DNA of 64,000 nt from Malus domestica (GCF_042453785.1 NC_091673.1:3665501-3729500); one strand, 5' to 3'; shown: positions 49,163 through 61,670, counted from the first letter of the stretch. Numbers and translations: made by a program. The notes: generated from the letters alone by a model not told the origin.

Positions 49163-49611
49163 AATATTTTTTTACTCAAATATATTATTTAAGCAAAAGA
49201 GAGATTTGTCCCGAATGTGTAGTGTAACATCAGGTATCATTATATAATCAGAGAAACATTTAAAAAAAAAATCTTTCAATTGTATGGTGACATATGTTGT
49301 TCCGCATCGTGTCTTGGTACATTGAAGAATCTCTCCAAACAAAGAGCCAAAGGAGAATGGTATTTATACTTGACACTATTCGATTCTAATATATGATATA
49401 CTTAATTGATAACTAACATTTATTTATTTTTTGTTATAATATGGTTTGCTTGCAATTTGCCTAATCATGTGGGATTGGGGTGTGGACGTGGGACGCTCAT
49501 ATCCACCGAAAACATTGACATACGATTTAGAGAAATATGAATATATGGAATTTCGACGGCTTAATTAAACTGAGTTCTTGTGTTGCATATATAATGTATA
49601 ATTAAGAGCTC

Positions 49612-49820
49612 ATTTGGATATGTTTTTAAAATGATTGAAATCACTTTTGGTGAAAATATTTTTGAAACCAATCCTTAGTAAAAATACAAGCAAATTCTGG
49701 AAAAGCACTTAAAGTGCTTCCTGGAAGAAGTACATAACTGGTGCTTCTTGTAGAAAGCACTTTAAGTGCTTTTGGAACAGAAGAATATTTTCTCTATTTT
49801 AAAAGCGCATCCAAACGAGT
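49612..49820. mobile_element. Hairpin MITE with AAAAGCACTT arms
   Basis: Ends GCTCATTTGGATATGTTTTTAAA and TTTTAAAAGCGCATCCAAACGAGTC are inverted. The inner arms AAGCACTTAAAGTGCTTC and GAAAGCACTTTAAGTGCTTTT are themselves palindromic. Relatives are the debris at 12530-12800 and 30400-30700. Confidence 0.65.
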
Positions 49821-50397
49821 CATAACTTAACTAATTTGATTAACGAATACATGCATGGGACATCACTCATTAATCGCGGATTGCAATGAATCACAGTTAA
49901 TTGATTCTGAATCTCTAATTACGTTCGTATACGATTAGTATAAGAATTACTCACCACTTATAAACTTAATTGACCATTTATGTATTGAGGTGGGCATTAC
50001 ATAATGAAGATCATGGCAACGTTGTGGAGTTAGTTTAGTGGCTTGTGCCGTGAAACCAACCCAAACAACATCAGAAATTGCGATTTGACAGTGATACTGT
50101 TTCAGTTGAATATTATTGCATATACAAAATGCCAACTATTTGTAGACATGCAACATGAAACAAAGATAAATAAATGACAAACCAGTTAGTTCATTGTTCA
50201 ATGTTAAAAAAAAAAAAAATGAAACAAGATAACGATCATACAACTGTGCACTATATCTAATGAGAAATGTTAAAGAGACTCTCTTTTGATATACAATGAC
50301 ATATGTATTCAACGTATTTTCATATTAGTTAATGCCACTAAATATTAATTAAGATTCACAAACATTGATGAAAGTTGAGTGAAACTTGGAGATTTTG

Positions 50398-50600
50398 CCT
50401 CATGGCCTACCCCAAGAGCGAGTATGTTTTTGCTCACCCCCTAGCTCAAGGTAATTGTCATCCTTCCCATCCAGAATCACGTTGGCAAGTGAGAGGTCTT
50501 ATATTTGATTCTTACCAAAGACGAATTTAAACTACATTATTGCTAGCCTATTGTGAGGCTAAGCCCACCCCCTCCCCATAGTTTAGATAATATTGATTGT
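50398..50600 (+). mobile_element. Probable SINE, full length or nearly so
   Basis: The head CATGGCCTACCCCAAGAGCGAGTATG is a degenerate tRNA-like region, and the body GGCAAGTGAGAGGTCTTATATTTGATTC resembles a B-box with downstream sequence. The tail GGCTAAGCCCACCCCCTCCCC...GATAATATTG is a phrase I recall from repeated rosaceous SINEs. Confidence 0.5.
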
Positions 50601-52400
50601 TCAAAAAAAGAATCATGTTATGTGTCTAAGAATTGAGATCATCTCCAAATTTCTATGTCTGCAGTCGATGGACCTGGGAATCCAGGCTGTTCAAGAGAGA
50701 AAGAGATCTAGGCCGTTCAAAAGCTAGGTTTGTGTGAGGTGTGCTAGTGAAATGAGCTAATGTGGTCGTATAATTTAAATTGAGTGGTCCGGATTTTAGG
50801 ATCTATCGGCTTTGGACTAAGAGATTCGGGGATGATCTCAATTCCATATCTAAACACCAACCATAGTAAGCCTTTCTATTTAATTTAAAACTTATGAGAA
50901 ACAATAATAATTGAATTAATTAAGCAAAAGAGCTTACCATTTTCACTTCTTTATTAATCATCATTAATTCATAACTGATTGCAATCATTATTTTCCCTTT
51001 CTCCTCTTCAAATCATTATTTCCCCTTCCCTTCTTCAATCTTCCCATAATTTGTCGCCCCCCTTTCTTTGAAGGAGCATTAGGACCATAAGGGTTTAGAG
51101 TGTTAAGAGGCTTGTCTGTGGCGGCCCGTCGGTTGGGTTGGGGACGGTAAGTTTTAAGAAACGAATACTGGTGGGTTGGTAATTGTCGTTGCAATCAATT
51201 ACGAATTGAATCAATTTTTTGAATCGATGGGGTATAGATGAAGAAATAAATGTATAGATGAAGAAATAAATGTTAAGTTTTATGTTAATTCACTCAAAGT
51301 TAGTGATTGATTTCGTCAAGGGCTCTTGTAATATTCTATGGCGATTAAAAATATCACTGAAGACATCAAATGGTTGGCGGCTTTTTTTGGATACAATTTC
51401 TTGGACTCACGTTTTCATAGAGGCAATTTTTTTTTGCAAATGGGATTACTAATACTGGGTTCTATTTCAGTAATTTTCATGCAATGGATGGATCACTACT
51501 TTCCACGGCCAAAAATACCTATTTATTTGAGGGTAATGTTAAAGAGATTAAATTTGTAGACTAAATTTCAAACTAAATTATATGCTACTAATAAGAAATA
51601 AGTACGTTAATCAACACTTAAGTAATAATCTAATCATCAACTTCCATGTTATTTAATTTACCAATTATTTGATTGTCCGGAAACAATTTGTAATTGTGAT
51701 CACTCTATTTAATATGTTTTTATTTTTCCAAAAAAAAACACGCGACCAAAATTTAGAGAAATGAGTTAACGGTTACTTTGAGTTAGAACGAGAAAAAAGG
51801 ACTCCTCGATAACCAAATAAAAAAAAAAACAAAAATGGGATTCTAACGTGTGCCACTCTTAAATAACTAAATATCATTCGTAACTCAAAATAAAAGATGC
51901 AGATCCAGATTCCACATCATTAACCGTTTTCACTAAGCAAGAATTAAAAAGTCAAATAAATAACCATTAATTCGTGGGCACCAGCTAAAAAGAAAGTTAC
52001 AAAAACTTGGCGAAAGAGATTGACCAAAACGGTGCGTTTGGCAAAATTTACCCGCGTTCTGAGGCGACAGGGACAAACCGTTAGTAAAAGTCGAAAGACC
52101 AGACAGTGGTCCAACGTTGACTGCGACCCAATTGGTTCAGTTGGTCCGCTCCACAAACCTCGGAGTTGGAGTCCATGATGATTTTTTGACCTTTCTACCG
52201 TTTGCCGGTCCTCAAATCAACCACCCCCCTGCGCATTTTAACACGGTAACACGTCATCAGCCGCGCAAAGTTGGAGGTCGTTGCTAAAGTGCGCGGGTGT
52301 AGTTGGTTCATTGGATTCAAAGAGTCAGAGCCCCCGCGATCAAGCCATCCTCCAACTCTGCATTTTTCGAAAACTTCCTTTTTAAGTACCCCTTTTTAGA

Positions 52401-52843
52401 GAGAGAGAGTGAATTTCGTAAGCCACAGAGATTAGAGAGAGAGAGAGAGAGATTACAGAGAGGTTAGAGAGAGAGAAAGAGGAGGGAAAGCTGTGTGAGT
52501 GTGTTGAGTGGTACTTTTTGGAGTTGCAGGTTTTTGGAGTATTGTGTCGTGGGGTGTCTGGTTCCGGGGAGTGTTTAAATGGGTTGGTTTTTAAATTTCT
52601 GAATTATTATAGTTTATTTGTTTCCTTAGCGAGAGAGGTCAAGAACAGGAAATCCTAAGATTCTAAGATCTTCTTTCTGTATACATATATATACACACAT
52701 ATAACCTCCACTTCTCCTCCCTCTCTCCTCCCCCCTCTCTCTCTCTAGCCTTTGTTCTTCCTCTGTCTTGAGACAACCGAGAAGAAAGGAACAAGCTTTT
52801 TGGTGTTGGAGATCAGGAGATTACCAATCCTCAGCAAATCGAC
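52401..52843 (+). promoter_or_regulatory. Leader/promoter of the ACR gene with GA and CT tracts
   Basis: GA-rich runs at 52399-52480, an AT/AC-rich TATATATACACACATATAAC at about 52684-52703, then CT-rich TCTCTCTCTCTCTAGCC before the start exon. The first coding exon holds only ATGG, as in related ACR genes. Confidence 0.45.
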
Positions 52844-55262
52844 ATGGGTATGTGCTGTTTTTAACGTTTTGGTTCTCGCGTGTTCCGTTCTTTGATTTTT
52901 GTTGTCTGCCTGCTTCCGGGTTGCTTCGTGGTTTTTATTTTCCAGTGTTGGGGCGATGGTTTTCTGAGAACTTTCTAATTTTTTTAAATTTCTCTTATAT
53001 TTCCTGGAATTTACTAGTATCTTCCCCCGATTGGTTACAATGGTTCTGTTCATCTCTCCGATTGGTTTTTTTTTTTTTTTTTAAATTCTGTCTAACCTTT
53101 GTGTCAAATTTTATTTTTGATTATTTTTGGGTGGCTTTCTGCAGAAGTTAACATGAGCTTTTCACATGACATGGACGATGAGTACGAGAAACTCATCCGG
53201 AGAATGAACCCACCAAGGTATATGCCAAACATACCTTAAATTCCTCAAAAGTTACTGCAATTATTTACCCTAACCCGTCTTGAGATTTACGCCTCTTCAT
53301 CCGATGTTGTTTTGTCTCAGGGTTGTAATCGATAACGAAGCCTGCAAGAATGCAACGGTGATAAGGGTATGTCCTTGTTGTTATGTGTCTTTTTTGGTGT
53401 TCTTATTGGTACGGAAGTTTTGGTGCTTAATCTGTTACTGTGGTTGCAGGTGGATAGTGCAAACAAACATGGAATACTTCTGGAAGTTGTACAAGTACTT
53501 ACTGATCTCGACCTTATCGTGACGAAAGCGTACATATCTTCGGATGGTGGCTGGTTCATGGATGGTAAAAGTCCTTTTATTACAGACTTTGTTAGTGTTG
53601 TGAAAATCCTGTCCCTTTTTGCTCGATTTAGAAACTGATTCTGTGATTTGGCCTTGAAATCAGTTTTTAATGTCACTGATCAAGATGGAAACAAGGTTAC
53701 AGATGAAGAGGTTTTGGAGTATATTCATAAGGTAATTTGTGTTGATATTTGTTTCCGCTGTTTCTGCAGCGACTGATGTGAAAAGATACTAATTTCTCGC
53801 TTGATTTTCAGTCTCTTGGTCCGGAGGCATGCTTTGCATCTTCGATGAGATCTGTTGGTGTGAAACAATCAATGGACAGTACCGTAATTGAGCTCACTGG
53901 AAGTGACAGACCGGGATTACTCTCCGAAGTGAGCGCTGTCCTAACCAATCTCAAGTGCAACGTAGTGAGCGCGGAAGTCTGGACGCACAACACTAGGGCT
54001 GCATCCGTGATGCGCGTCACCGATGAGGAGACGGGATTGGCAATTACCGACTCTCAGAGGTTAGCTAGGATTAAGGAATTACTATGCAATGTGCTAAAGG
54101 GCAGCAACAAAGCCAGAGGAGCAAGGACTGTTGTCTCTCACGCTGTTACGCACACTGATAGGAGGCTTCACCAAATGATGTTTGCAGATAGGGATTACGA
54201 ACGAGTTGATGATGATGTCTTGGATGACAAGCAAAGACCGGATGTGAGTGTTGTTAATTTACTTGACAAAGACTACTCAGTGGTCACTATTCGGAGCAAA
54301 GACAGGCCAAAGCTTCTCTTCGACACAGTTTGCACTTTGACAGACATGCAATATGTGGTTTTTCATGCTAGTATTGATGCTGAGGGTCCGGAAGCTTATC
54401 AGGTTTGCGAGTTTTGCTTTTTCAACTTGAATATGATCGTGTTTTTGGGACGTGCAGTGAGACTATCCTTAAGTAACTTGCCTAATTACTTTTTTTTGGA
54501 TTCGTGTGTAGGAATACTATATCAGACACGTAGATGGATCCCCAGTGAAATCAGATGCAGAGAGACAAAGAGTGATACAATGCCTCGAAGCGGCTATTGA
54601 GAGAAGAGTATCTGAGGTTAGTTGGACTATGTTCTTGCAAATTTTTTGCTTGTCTCAAGTCTCTTTGGCTTCAGAGTACACATTTGAGATTATTAATATC
54701 TCCAATTCATGAGGAGGAGTGAGAAATTTTGATTTTCCTATGTTGTAACCTAGTCATTGTCATCGTATAATTTCGAGTCAAATTGTAGTTTTAAATCCAT
54801 GGATGTCGACCCTTTTGTCTCATTATGTTCCATTGCACTCCTCTGTTTGATTCTGTCTCGTTTTTCTTGAGAGACTCCATTGAATTATGGACAACTAATC
54901 TGTGTTTCTTCCTTGTTCAGGACTTGAAGCTAGAACTCTGCACTACTGACAGAGTAGGGCTGCTATCTGATGTCACTCGGATCTTTCGAGAGAACAGCCT
55001 CACCGTAACAAGAGCAGAAGTTGCAACGAAAGCAGGCAAAGCTGTGAATACATTTTATGTTCGCGATGCATCAGGCTATCCGGTTGACTCCAAGACCATA
55101 GAGTCCATCCGGCAAGCAATCGGGCAGACCATACTCAAAGTAAAAGGCAACACTGAAGACACAAAACCTGGTTCTGAGGAATCTCCAACAAGGTTCCTCT
55201 TTGGCGGTCTCTTCAAGTCCAGATCTTTCGTCAACTTCAAGCTGATCAGATCGTATTCTTGA
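52844..55262 (+). CDS. ACT domain repeat protein (ACR4/ACR5 type), 447 aa
   Basis: Probable amino-acid-sensing regulatory protein; plant ACRs are thought to work like the sensor domain of bacterial GlnD. Exons: 52844-52847 (ATGG only), 53145-53217, 53321-53366, 53450-53564, 53664-53731, 53812-54402, 54512-54616, 54921-55262. The CDS is 1,344 nt, all GT-AG. The N-terminus [20 protein letters not shown] is typical. Four ACT domains are visible: about residues 28-105 ([20 protein letters not shown]), 124-205 ([20 protein letters not shown]), 256-325 ([20 protein letters not shown]) and 335-415 ([19 protein letters not shown]). The C-terminus ends KLIRSYS. Length matches the ~450-aa family. Gene order supports the ACR5 (At2g03730) lineage over its paralogue ACR4, but sequence alone does not decide, so the symbol is left empty. 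Confidence 0.95.
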
Positions 55263-55585
55263 GACATCGGTTAGATCTTGTACATAAGAACCCGTCTTAG
55301 TCGAAAACTTCACCAAACTAGACCATTTTAGTGGTTTAATTATTCACTTGAGTTTAGGAAAACAAAAGCAGCCATTATTGAAGGAAAAGCCATAGAAGTG
55401 TGAAGTGCTTGCATATATCTCCCCTTTTCAGCTTCTGCTTTTAGCCTTCATTTGTTACTGTGATCCAACCTTGGGTTGGATCATGAAAGCAAGGAAGGAT
55501 CGTCTGGTTTGTGTAATGTTCAGAGAAAGTCAGTTCTAGGGTTTTAAGCTTTGTACATAATATTTCTCTATTCAAAGTTTATGGT

Positions 55586-56108
55586 AGCTTTTTTATTTAT
55601 CATCAACTTCCATTTTATTGAGTTTTTTTTTTTTTTTTTATACTACCACTAATCTAAACTACTCTAACCATGAATAGAGAATTTTGAGTTTTAATGCAAT
55701 CGGACGGTTACATTGCTGCCAAAAAATTGTCTTTATTCACATCAGCTAAATTTTCTCTGGTTGGTGGCAAAGTTTTCATTCAAAGTTTGGTTTTGAGGGT
55801 GCCAAACATTGACCTATAAATTCCCACTTGGGCAGGGGAGAATTTTGTATCTTATGGTAGCTTTTATACTTACCATCAACTTCTAATTTATTGGGTTTTG
55901 TTTTTATAATATCGTCAATCTAAATTACTCTAATCTATGAAAAGAGAATTTTAAATTTTGATGCAAGGGGACGGATACACTAGCTAAGAAACTGTTATTC
56001 ACGTCAGCTACATTTTCTCTGGTTGGTGACAAAAGTTTTCATTCAAAGTTTGGTTTTGAGGGTGCCAAACAAACATTGACCTCTGAATTCCCAATTGGAT
56101 AAGAGTTT
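55586..56108 (+). repeat. Direct tandem duplication of a ~265-bp unit in the ACR 3' flank
   Basis: Unit 1 (about 55586-55858) and unit 2 (about 55859-56108) are collinear: ATCAACTTC(C/T)A(T/A)TTTATTG, TCTAAA(C/T)TACTCTAA, ATTTTCTCTGGTTGGTG, and the perfect CATTCAAAGTTTGGTTTTGA followed by GGGTGCCAAAC. The units differ by point changes and small indels, so the duplication is not recent. Non-coding. Confidence 0.8.
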
Positions 56109-59100
56109 CCCAACTTAGTTTATGCATTCAATCATTATCAGATGAAGACAGAAACTCATTCAAACTTACGGGATTTGAATCTTTGGTGGTAAAACTTTCC
56201 AGACAATTCCAAGAATTTGGGGTGGAATTGAAACAATTAGGTTGGGACTTTCTTCACGTCTGCATTAGGCATTGGTTTGAACCCATTTTTTGGTTGGAAC
56301 TTGGAATTTTCGCAGTCCAATTTTTTTAACATTCCCTCTTGACCAAATGCTGAGCTGAGGAAGAAGGAAGGATGTGATGAAAGCACAAAGCATCCCCCCA
56401 AAAAAAAGCCAAAATATATGGAAAAAGGAAAAAAAGGAGGAGGAAATGCACCATCTTTTGAAGTTTTGTAGGCTACTTTCTAAAGCTAATTTAAAAAATA
56501 TTGTATAATTTTGGTCGTTGTCTTTGGAAAAAGAATCCGACGATTGATGATACGATATATGATGAATGATCACGATCACGAATTCTAGGATCCCTAGAAA
56601 AAGGATTGGATCAAGGATCCATTTTCGTTGTCATTGTGATAGGAGCCAACATTATTGGCTGGTGCGCAGTAATCATGCAGGGTGCAGCCACTTGGCTGAT
56701 CAAGGAGAAATCCAGGTCTGACAAGTAATCTTGTTGACCAAAAAAAGATGGATAAGTAAAATGCAAAAGTAGTAGGATATTGGAATTGGAGCGAGAGGAA
56801 GATTTTTTATAAATTCTCTATCATTTTATTATTTTTGGTAAAATTTCTACTAATATTATAAAATATTATAATAAAAACATGAAATAATAGAGAGTTCATG
56901 AAAAGTTTTATTTTGAAAGAATCTCCTTAATACTTCTCTTGGTATTTTATTAAGAAATGATGTATATAGTTGTGTTTGATTGTGGCCAATTTGTTTTTGT
57001 TGACTGCCTTTGGTTGTCATTGTCAATCTAATTCATGGTATGATGTAAGGTACTGCGCATTTACTTGATTGATTTTGGTTATATAATACAAAATGTGAAA
57101 ATGAGACAATACTAGAAATTATAATTTTATTTTGGAACACAATTGACTTGCATTGTATAAATAGTATATCTGGTTTTAGTAAGCTAGTTTTTAGTGAAAA
57201 AAAATTATATCCACAAGCTCTTAACAATTAGTATAAGAGTCTAGTTTGACCATGCAACTCGACCCAAACTACATGAAGGGAGCGGCTTGTATACTGGATT
57301 AAGAGAGTTTATATTATGTGCGACTGAACATATTAGCGAGTCACAAAATGATCATCACTGAACTAGTGTCGATAGAGTAAACTAACGAGATAAGCCTTTT
57401 TTCGAGAGCAATTTCTACCTACGAGCTCTTAATTAAATCATATTTTGAGCTATGATTTGGATGAATTTGGGATCACGGGAAAGTAAATACACTTGCTTTG
57501 CTTTCCAAAATATGCACACGATATGGAAGTCAGAACAAAGCATACAAGTATTAAGTGCCATGCTGCATTCTGCAGCACAGCACAGCACTGCAATTATTCA
57601 AATTTCCTCTCCATGCTATATATGCTCCCCATATTTAATTGACCAATGCGCTTCTCTGTTTCTTCAAGTCTAACACTCCCCTCCATTTCCATTTTCTTTA
57701 TATGTTTTTAACTCTGATATATTTCATATATATACATGCGTCCTGCAAGACAAAGAAACACCAATTTTCAAAGAAACAGATGCCCTACTGCTTCTTCTGT
57801 CTTATATGCTTGGACCGGTCAACAGGCTACTTCCCTAACATGTCGACTTTGTTTGCAAGTTGTTATCTCCCTTTAAAAAATATCAGTATCCACGTTGATT
57901 AAACCGGTACGATTTTTTTATGCATCGAGTTTGAATTACTCTTTGATTAGTTTATATATATTACAGTAAAATAATTGTCGTGTAAAAAAAAAAGCGGATT
58001 TTTTATGACAGAAAAAGACCATAAACCCTAGGTTAATTTGATCAGCTAGGTTGGCATGACGATCATTGTAAAATTATGACCATAAAAAACTAGATAAAAT
58101 ATGAATTTAACAGTGATTGCTTGAACCACAAATCGATGGTGAAATTCATCTGCAAACCTTGAGATATTATTTTAAATATTTTGTTAAAATAAAAATTAAT
58201 AAAAACCCAGATCACACTACCCAATATGTTTTAATATTCATTACAGTATCATGTGCCTCTGAAATTTCTGTCACTGAAAACCATGGGCTTTTGAAGGTGT
58301 GCAGTTATTCCTCCTCACATGACAGAAAGTGGGCATTGCATGATCTGGGCAAATTCCAAGTTTTCTTAGAACCAAAGCAACCAAGCAAAACCTGCCGTCA
58401 CATGAATGCCCCAGTCTCGTTTCATATTTTATTACGTGCAGCATTCAACAATGCAGCAACTTTGGTGCTAATTCTGCACAACTGCACATGATGTCCCATT
58501 CTCTAGCATTATTTAGCGGTTTTGGATCCCATCATGATTCAAATTGTGGAGATTCTAGGGATCCTCACATCTTAGTCATTTATCGTACATTGTGCGGTAA
58601 AAATAATTTGAATTTTATTATTTAAAATAAAACACAAATAGTAACTAACGAAAACTAGTCGCACGATATATGATGAATGATTAGAATGTAAGGATCTCTA
58701 GAATCCTCATAAAGAAGATCCGAAGACGATCCTCATCCATATTTAGCTACTAGTTGTGGGCCCTCACTGGAAATTAGATGGACAAATCCTCGTCCGCCAA
58801 ACGGCACAAACCCTAGTTTTTTATGTTTAAGGGTTCAAAAAGAGATGGAAGAGTGGCTCACTACTAATCAACATCATCGATACCATCTATTTCTACATCG
58901 GTTAGTGATGAATTTCGTTCAAGTCCAAACACTTATATGAATACAACTAATAGATAGAGACCCATTTGAGCTCAATCAACGCGTCCCAAGTAGCACGTTA
59001 AAGATTTCAGAGAAACGGATCAACAATTCACTACTAATCAACGCTTTCATCGTCCCTAACCTGTATTAAACACTTAATAGCACACATGTAGAGTTTAGTC

Positions 59101-59420
59101 ACAAAATTCTTCTTTATATATAGCAGTGACTATTCGTTATGTAAAAATAGTACTCCCTTACTTTTTTAGAGTCAAGTTTTCATGCAGGATTCTTACATTC
59201 TTTAATATCTTTTCTATTTTCTAAAGTTCAATGCCTTTGTCCATAATTATTGAGTCTACCGACATTTAGTCTCCATTATATTATAACAGATTAGCTCATT
59301 ATTCATGAATGACAATTGTTGAACATAAAAAAAGTCCCCCGTAGCTGGTTAACGATAACCTTATAAGATGTGGCATGATTCATACCTAAATTAAATAATG
59401 CTTACGATCTCTTTCGAAGT
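56109..59420. other. Spacer right of the ACR gene
   Basis: Includes a half GGATCC MITE (56525-56622) and a fuller copy (58525-58735). Open frames such as 58117-58491 (124 codons) have no recognisable domain and unfavourable composition. No RNA gene found. Confidence 0.4.
58525..58735. mobile_element. GGATCC-type palindromic MITE
   Basis: Left end GGATCCCATCATGATT...CTAGGGATCCTCAC, right end GGATCTCTAGAATCCTCAT...GATCCGAAGACGATCC, with the shared central AATTTTATTATTTAAAATAAA core. Confidence 0.7.
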
Positions 59421-59470
59421 TTTATATAGGGAGATCCAAATGACTTAGAAATAGAGGCAAGTAAAACACA

Positions 59471-59743
59471 ATGGGGGATACTGCTGGTCCAGAGTTTCCT
59501 GGCTTCCAAACTTGTGCTCACAAAGATGACAACAATGTGTTCAGAAGGCATTTGAGCCGGCTGCAACGACGTGCTCCATGTCCTCTACAGCTGAACCCTA
59601 ATAAAAATGCCTCTTCTGGTTGCAGTGGTATGCAAAACTCCGCGGCGAGCAGTTCAAATTCTTCTTCTTCTTCTTCGTTGAGTTCGTTCTATCAGAGCAA
59701 AGATCCCATTCCCCTACTTTCTCCTCTGGTGTTGTTGCCTTGA
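59471..59743 (+). CDS. Possible small plant protein, 90 aa, unknown function
   Basis: A single-exon open frame with a good promoter context: TTTATATAGG at 59421-59430, 41 bp before the ATG, and a minimal uORF (ATG ACT TAG) at 59440-59448 in the presumed leader. The product has a basic middle (RRHLSRLQRRAPCPLQLNP), a Ser-rich linker (residues about 57-73) and a hydrophobic Pro-rich end (KDPIPLLSPLVLLP). There is no signal peptide or membrane segment. Codon composition is more GC-rich than the surroundings. I do not recognise the family. It could still be a chance frame; conservation of the two end motifs in other plants would settle this. Confidence 0.5.
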   Translation: MGDTAGPEFPGFQTCAHKDDNNVFRRHLSRLQRRAPCPLQLNPNKNASSGCSGMQNSAASSSNSSSSSSLSSFYQSKDPIPLLSPLVLLP

Positions 59744-60123
59744 TTGGTGCCAGAAAAAATTGCTGAATTTTAGAAGGTTTATGTACTTTGGCAAAATGTT
59801 ATCTCCTATATACGAGGCTTTGTAAATTTGAGTACATTTTATATCTACGGTAATGTGGGAACGATTTCACCATTCACATATGAGAATGCAATGTGTTGGG
59901 AAAAGCGAAGCATAACAAATCAGACTTCTAGGAATTTTGTTGTTAACTTGTTGATGCGTGTTAAATTAACTAAATTGTGATCTAAAGAAAAATATTTGTA
60001 GCTTATTAATTAAGAGTATTTTTTTGTTTGCGATTAGAGTGTTGGTTTCAAGCCACGCCCTCTCTAAATATCGATTTTACAAAGAGAAAATTTAAGTTGT
60101 GATTAAGAAATCAAAATATAGTT

Positions 60124-61092
60124 AGGGAAATTTTATTGGAACCCATTCAATCTCTTTCTACACCTAATACAAAAAATATTTTCTTAAAATTCCTAATTCA
60201 CCCTTTGATTAAAGCTGAAAAAAAGAAAGAAATAAAACCAAAATCTCTTTCCACACCTAGTGGTTCTCTTCCACCTCAAACCCCATGAAAGATTCACCGG
60301 CAATTCTCCATGGCAACTTCAAGTCAAATTCTTTTAGCGTCACAACCGCCTTATATGGCACACCATTTAGTTTCCACAAGTTTTGACTTCGAACTGTCCA
60401 TACAAGATAAATAATCCCTCTTCGGCTCAACGCCTTCCTCGTCGACGACTCCGCCATCCCTTCTCAGCCATAGACATTTGTGGTTCTCTGCATTATCAAG
60501 CAATGTGCTTTGGCTTCTTGCTCTTGATCTTCACGTCTCTGACTGTTTGAATGAGTTGCGGCAAACGTAGCTTCAAGTAGTTGAACGGTAGCAAAAGCAC
60601 CACACTAATGCCAAACGCCCTGACATGGAAGTTGCAAGATGGAGCTCCTTCTCGGCCAAGGACTACCACGACACACCACCTGTGCAAGTTTCAATTGAAG
60701 TGTTCCTAGGCATGTTTTCCGACGAAGGGAGGGGCGGCTGCCACTCCTCGCCCTCACGTAGCTTTGACTATGCTTGTAGGCCTTCGATGCCGGCGTTATG
60801 ATTGAAGAACGTGAGAAATAGAGGAGGGATATAATACGAAAGAGGAGGTGGTTAAGAGACGCCGGCGACAAGAGATTCATGCCGGCATCAATGAAGAAGA
60901 TGCCGAAAAGTGGTGGGCATATATATGGGTTCATGTTCTTTTAATTTATTTGTACGTTATTATATGTGTGTTCATGTTCTTTTAATTTATTTTTACTTTC
61001 TAAATAATATCGGGGCAAAATGAAGAATTTAATGGTAAAAATATTTAAGTTGGGTTTAAGAATAAGATAGTTGGGTTTAAATAAAATTTCCC
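60124..61092. mobile_element. Candidate Mutator-type element (969 bp) with GC-rich internal fragments
   Basis: Ends AGGGAAATTTTATT and AATAAAATTTCCC are inverted. Flanks are AATATAGTT (60115-60123) and AATATAATT (61093-61101), 9 bp with one mismatch. The interior 60250-60930 is clearly more GC-rich than the AT-rich ends and carries minus-strand open frames of 66 and 109 codons that I could not identify. This layout is what a Pack-MULE with captured gene pieces looks like. Confidence 0.55.
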
Positions 61093-61417
61093 AATATAAT
61101 TCATATGGAAATTCGAGAAGCACTACTGTTATATGAATTTGCAATTTGAAAACACAAAAATATAATATATGCAAATAGGCCCAACTCTATAGAGTGTTGT
61201 AACTTATAAGCCCAATATTGTTGCAATAGGTGCTTCGAGGACTCAAATTTATTGGTCCCTGTCGACATCGTAACAATATTCATGAGCATTGAGCACACTG
61301 TGTCATATTTTAACCGTCAAATACAGTATTGAGTGAATAATTAATTTTTTATTTTTTTTGAAAATCAACGGCAGAGTTTTATTCAAAAAGCAGAAGGCCG
61401 AAGAGAGAAACACGTAA

Positions 61418-61667
61418 GGTATCGTTTGGTGCGCAGACGGGACGGAACATGACAGGACGGAACAGATGATGTAAATATTGAAAAAGATAAGGAGAAATTT
61501 GTCGTAAAATGTTATAAATTTGTGTTCCAGGGGGAAGAGGTGGAACAAAAAATCAGCCAAATTTGGTCCCATAGGACAACCCGTTCCACAGTTTTTAGGC
61601 ACACCAAACGTGGGATGGAACAGCTCGTTCCGTTCCGTCCCGTTCCTCCCACGTACCAAACGGTACC
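61418..61667. mobile_element. Harbinger/Tourist-type MITE, 250 bp (left of a tandem pair)
   Basis: Ends GGTATCGTTTGGTGCGCAGAC and ACGTACCAAACGGTACC are inverted. Flanked by TAA at 61415-61417 and 61668-61670. The interior is GC-rich with repeated GACGGGACGGAAC. The overlapping frames seen on both strands come from the palindrome and are not genes. Confidence 0.8.
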
Positions 61668-61670
61668 TAA

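Larger units (their letters stand above)
48296..52400. other. Spacer between the palindrome and the ACR gene
   Basis: Contains the hAT MITE at 49016-49162, an AAAAGCAC-type hairpin MITE at about 49612-49820, a probable SINE at 50398-50600, and an 18-bp tandem duplication at 51233-51270 (GATGAAGAAATAAATGT). Two open frames (50988-51194 minus and 51338-51559 plus) are listed under rejected items. The last 150 bp lead into the ACR promoter. Confidence 0.45.

Noticed and set aside
50988..51194. Minus-strand 68-codon frame, Lys/Arg/Gly-rich, containing LNPYGPNAPSKKGG
   Set aside because: Considered as a peptide-hormone precursor, but there is no signal peptide and no match to a known motif; composition reflects local GC bias.
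51338..51559. Plus-strand 73-codon frame with a hydrophobic segment (MGLLILGSISVIF)
   Set aside because: Checked as a possible plastid-derived or membrane protein; no family recognised and no promoter or splice context. Left uncalled.
58117..58491. 124-codon plus-strand frame
   Set aside because: No domain, AT-rich composition, no promoter or homologous motif; probably chance.
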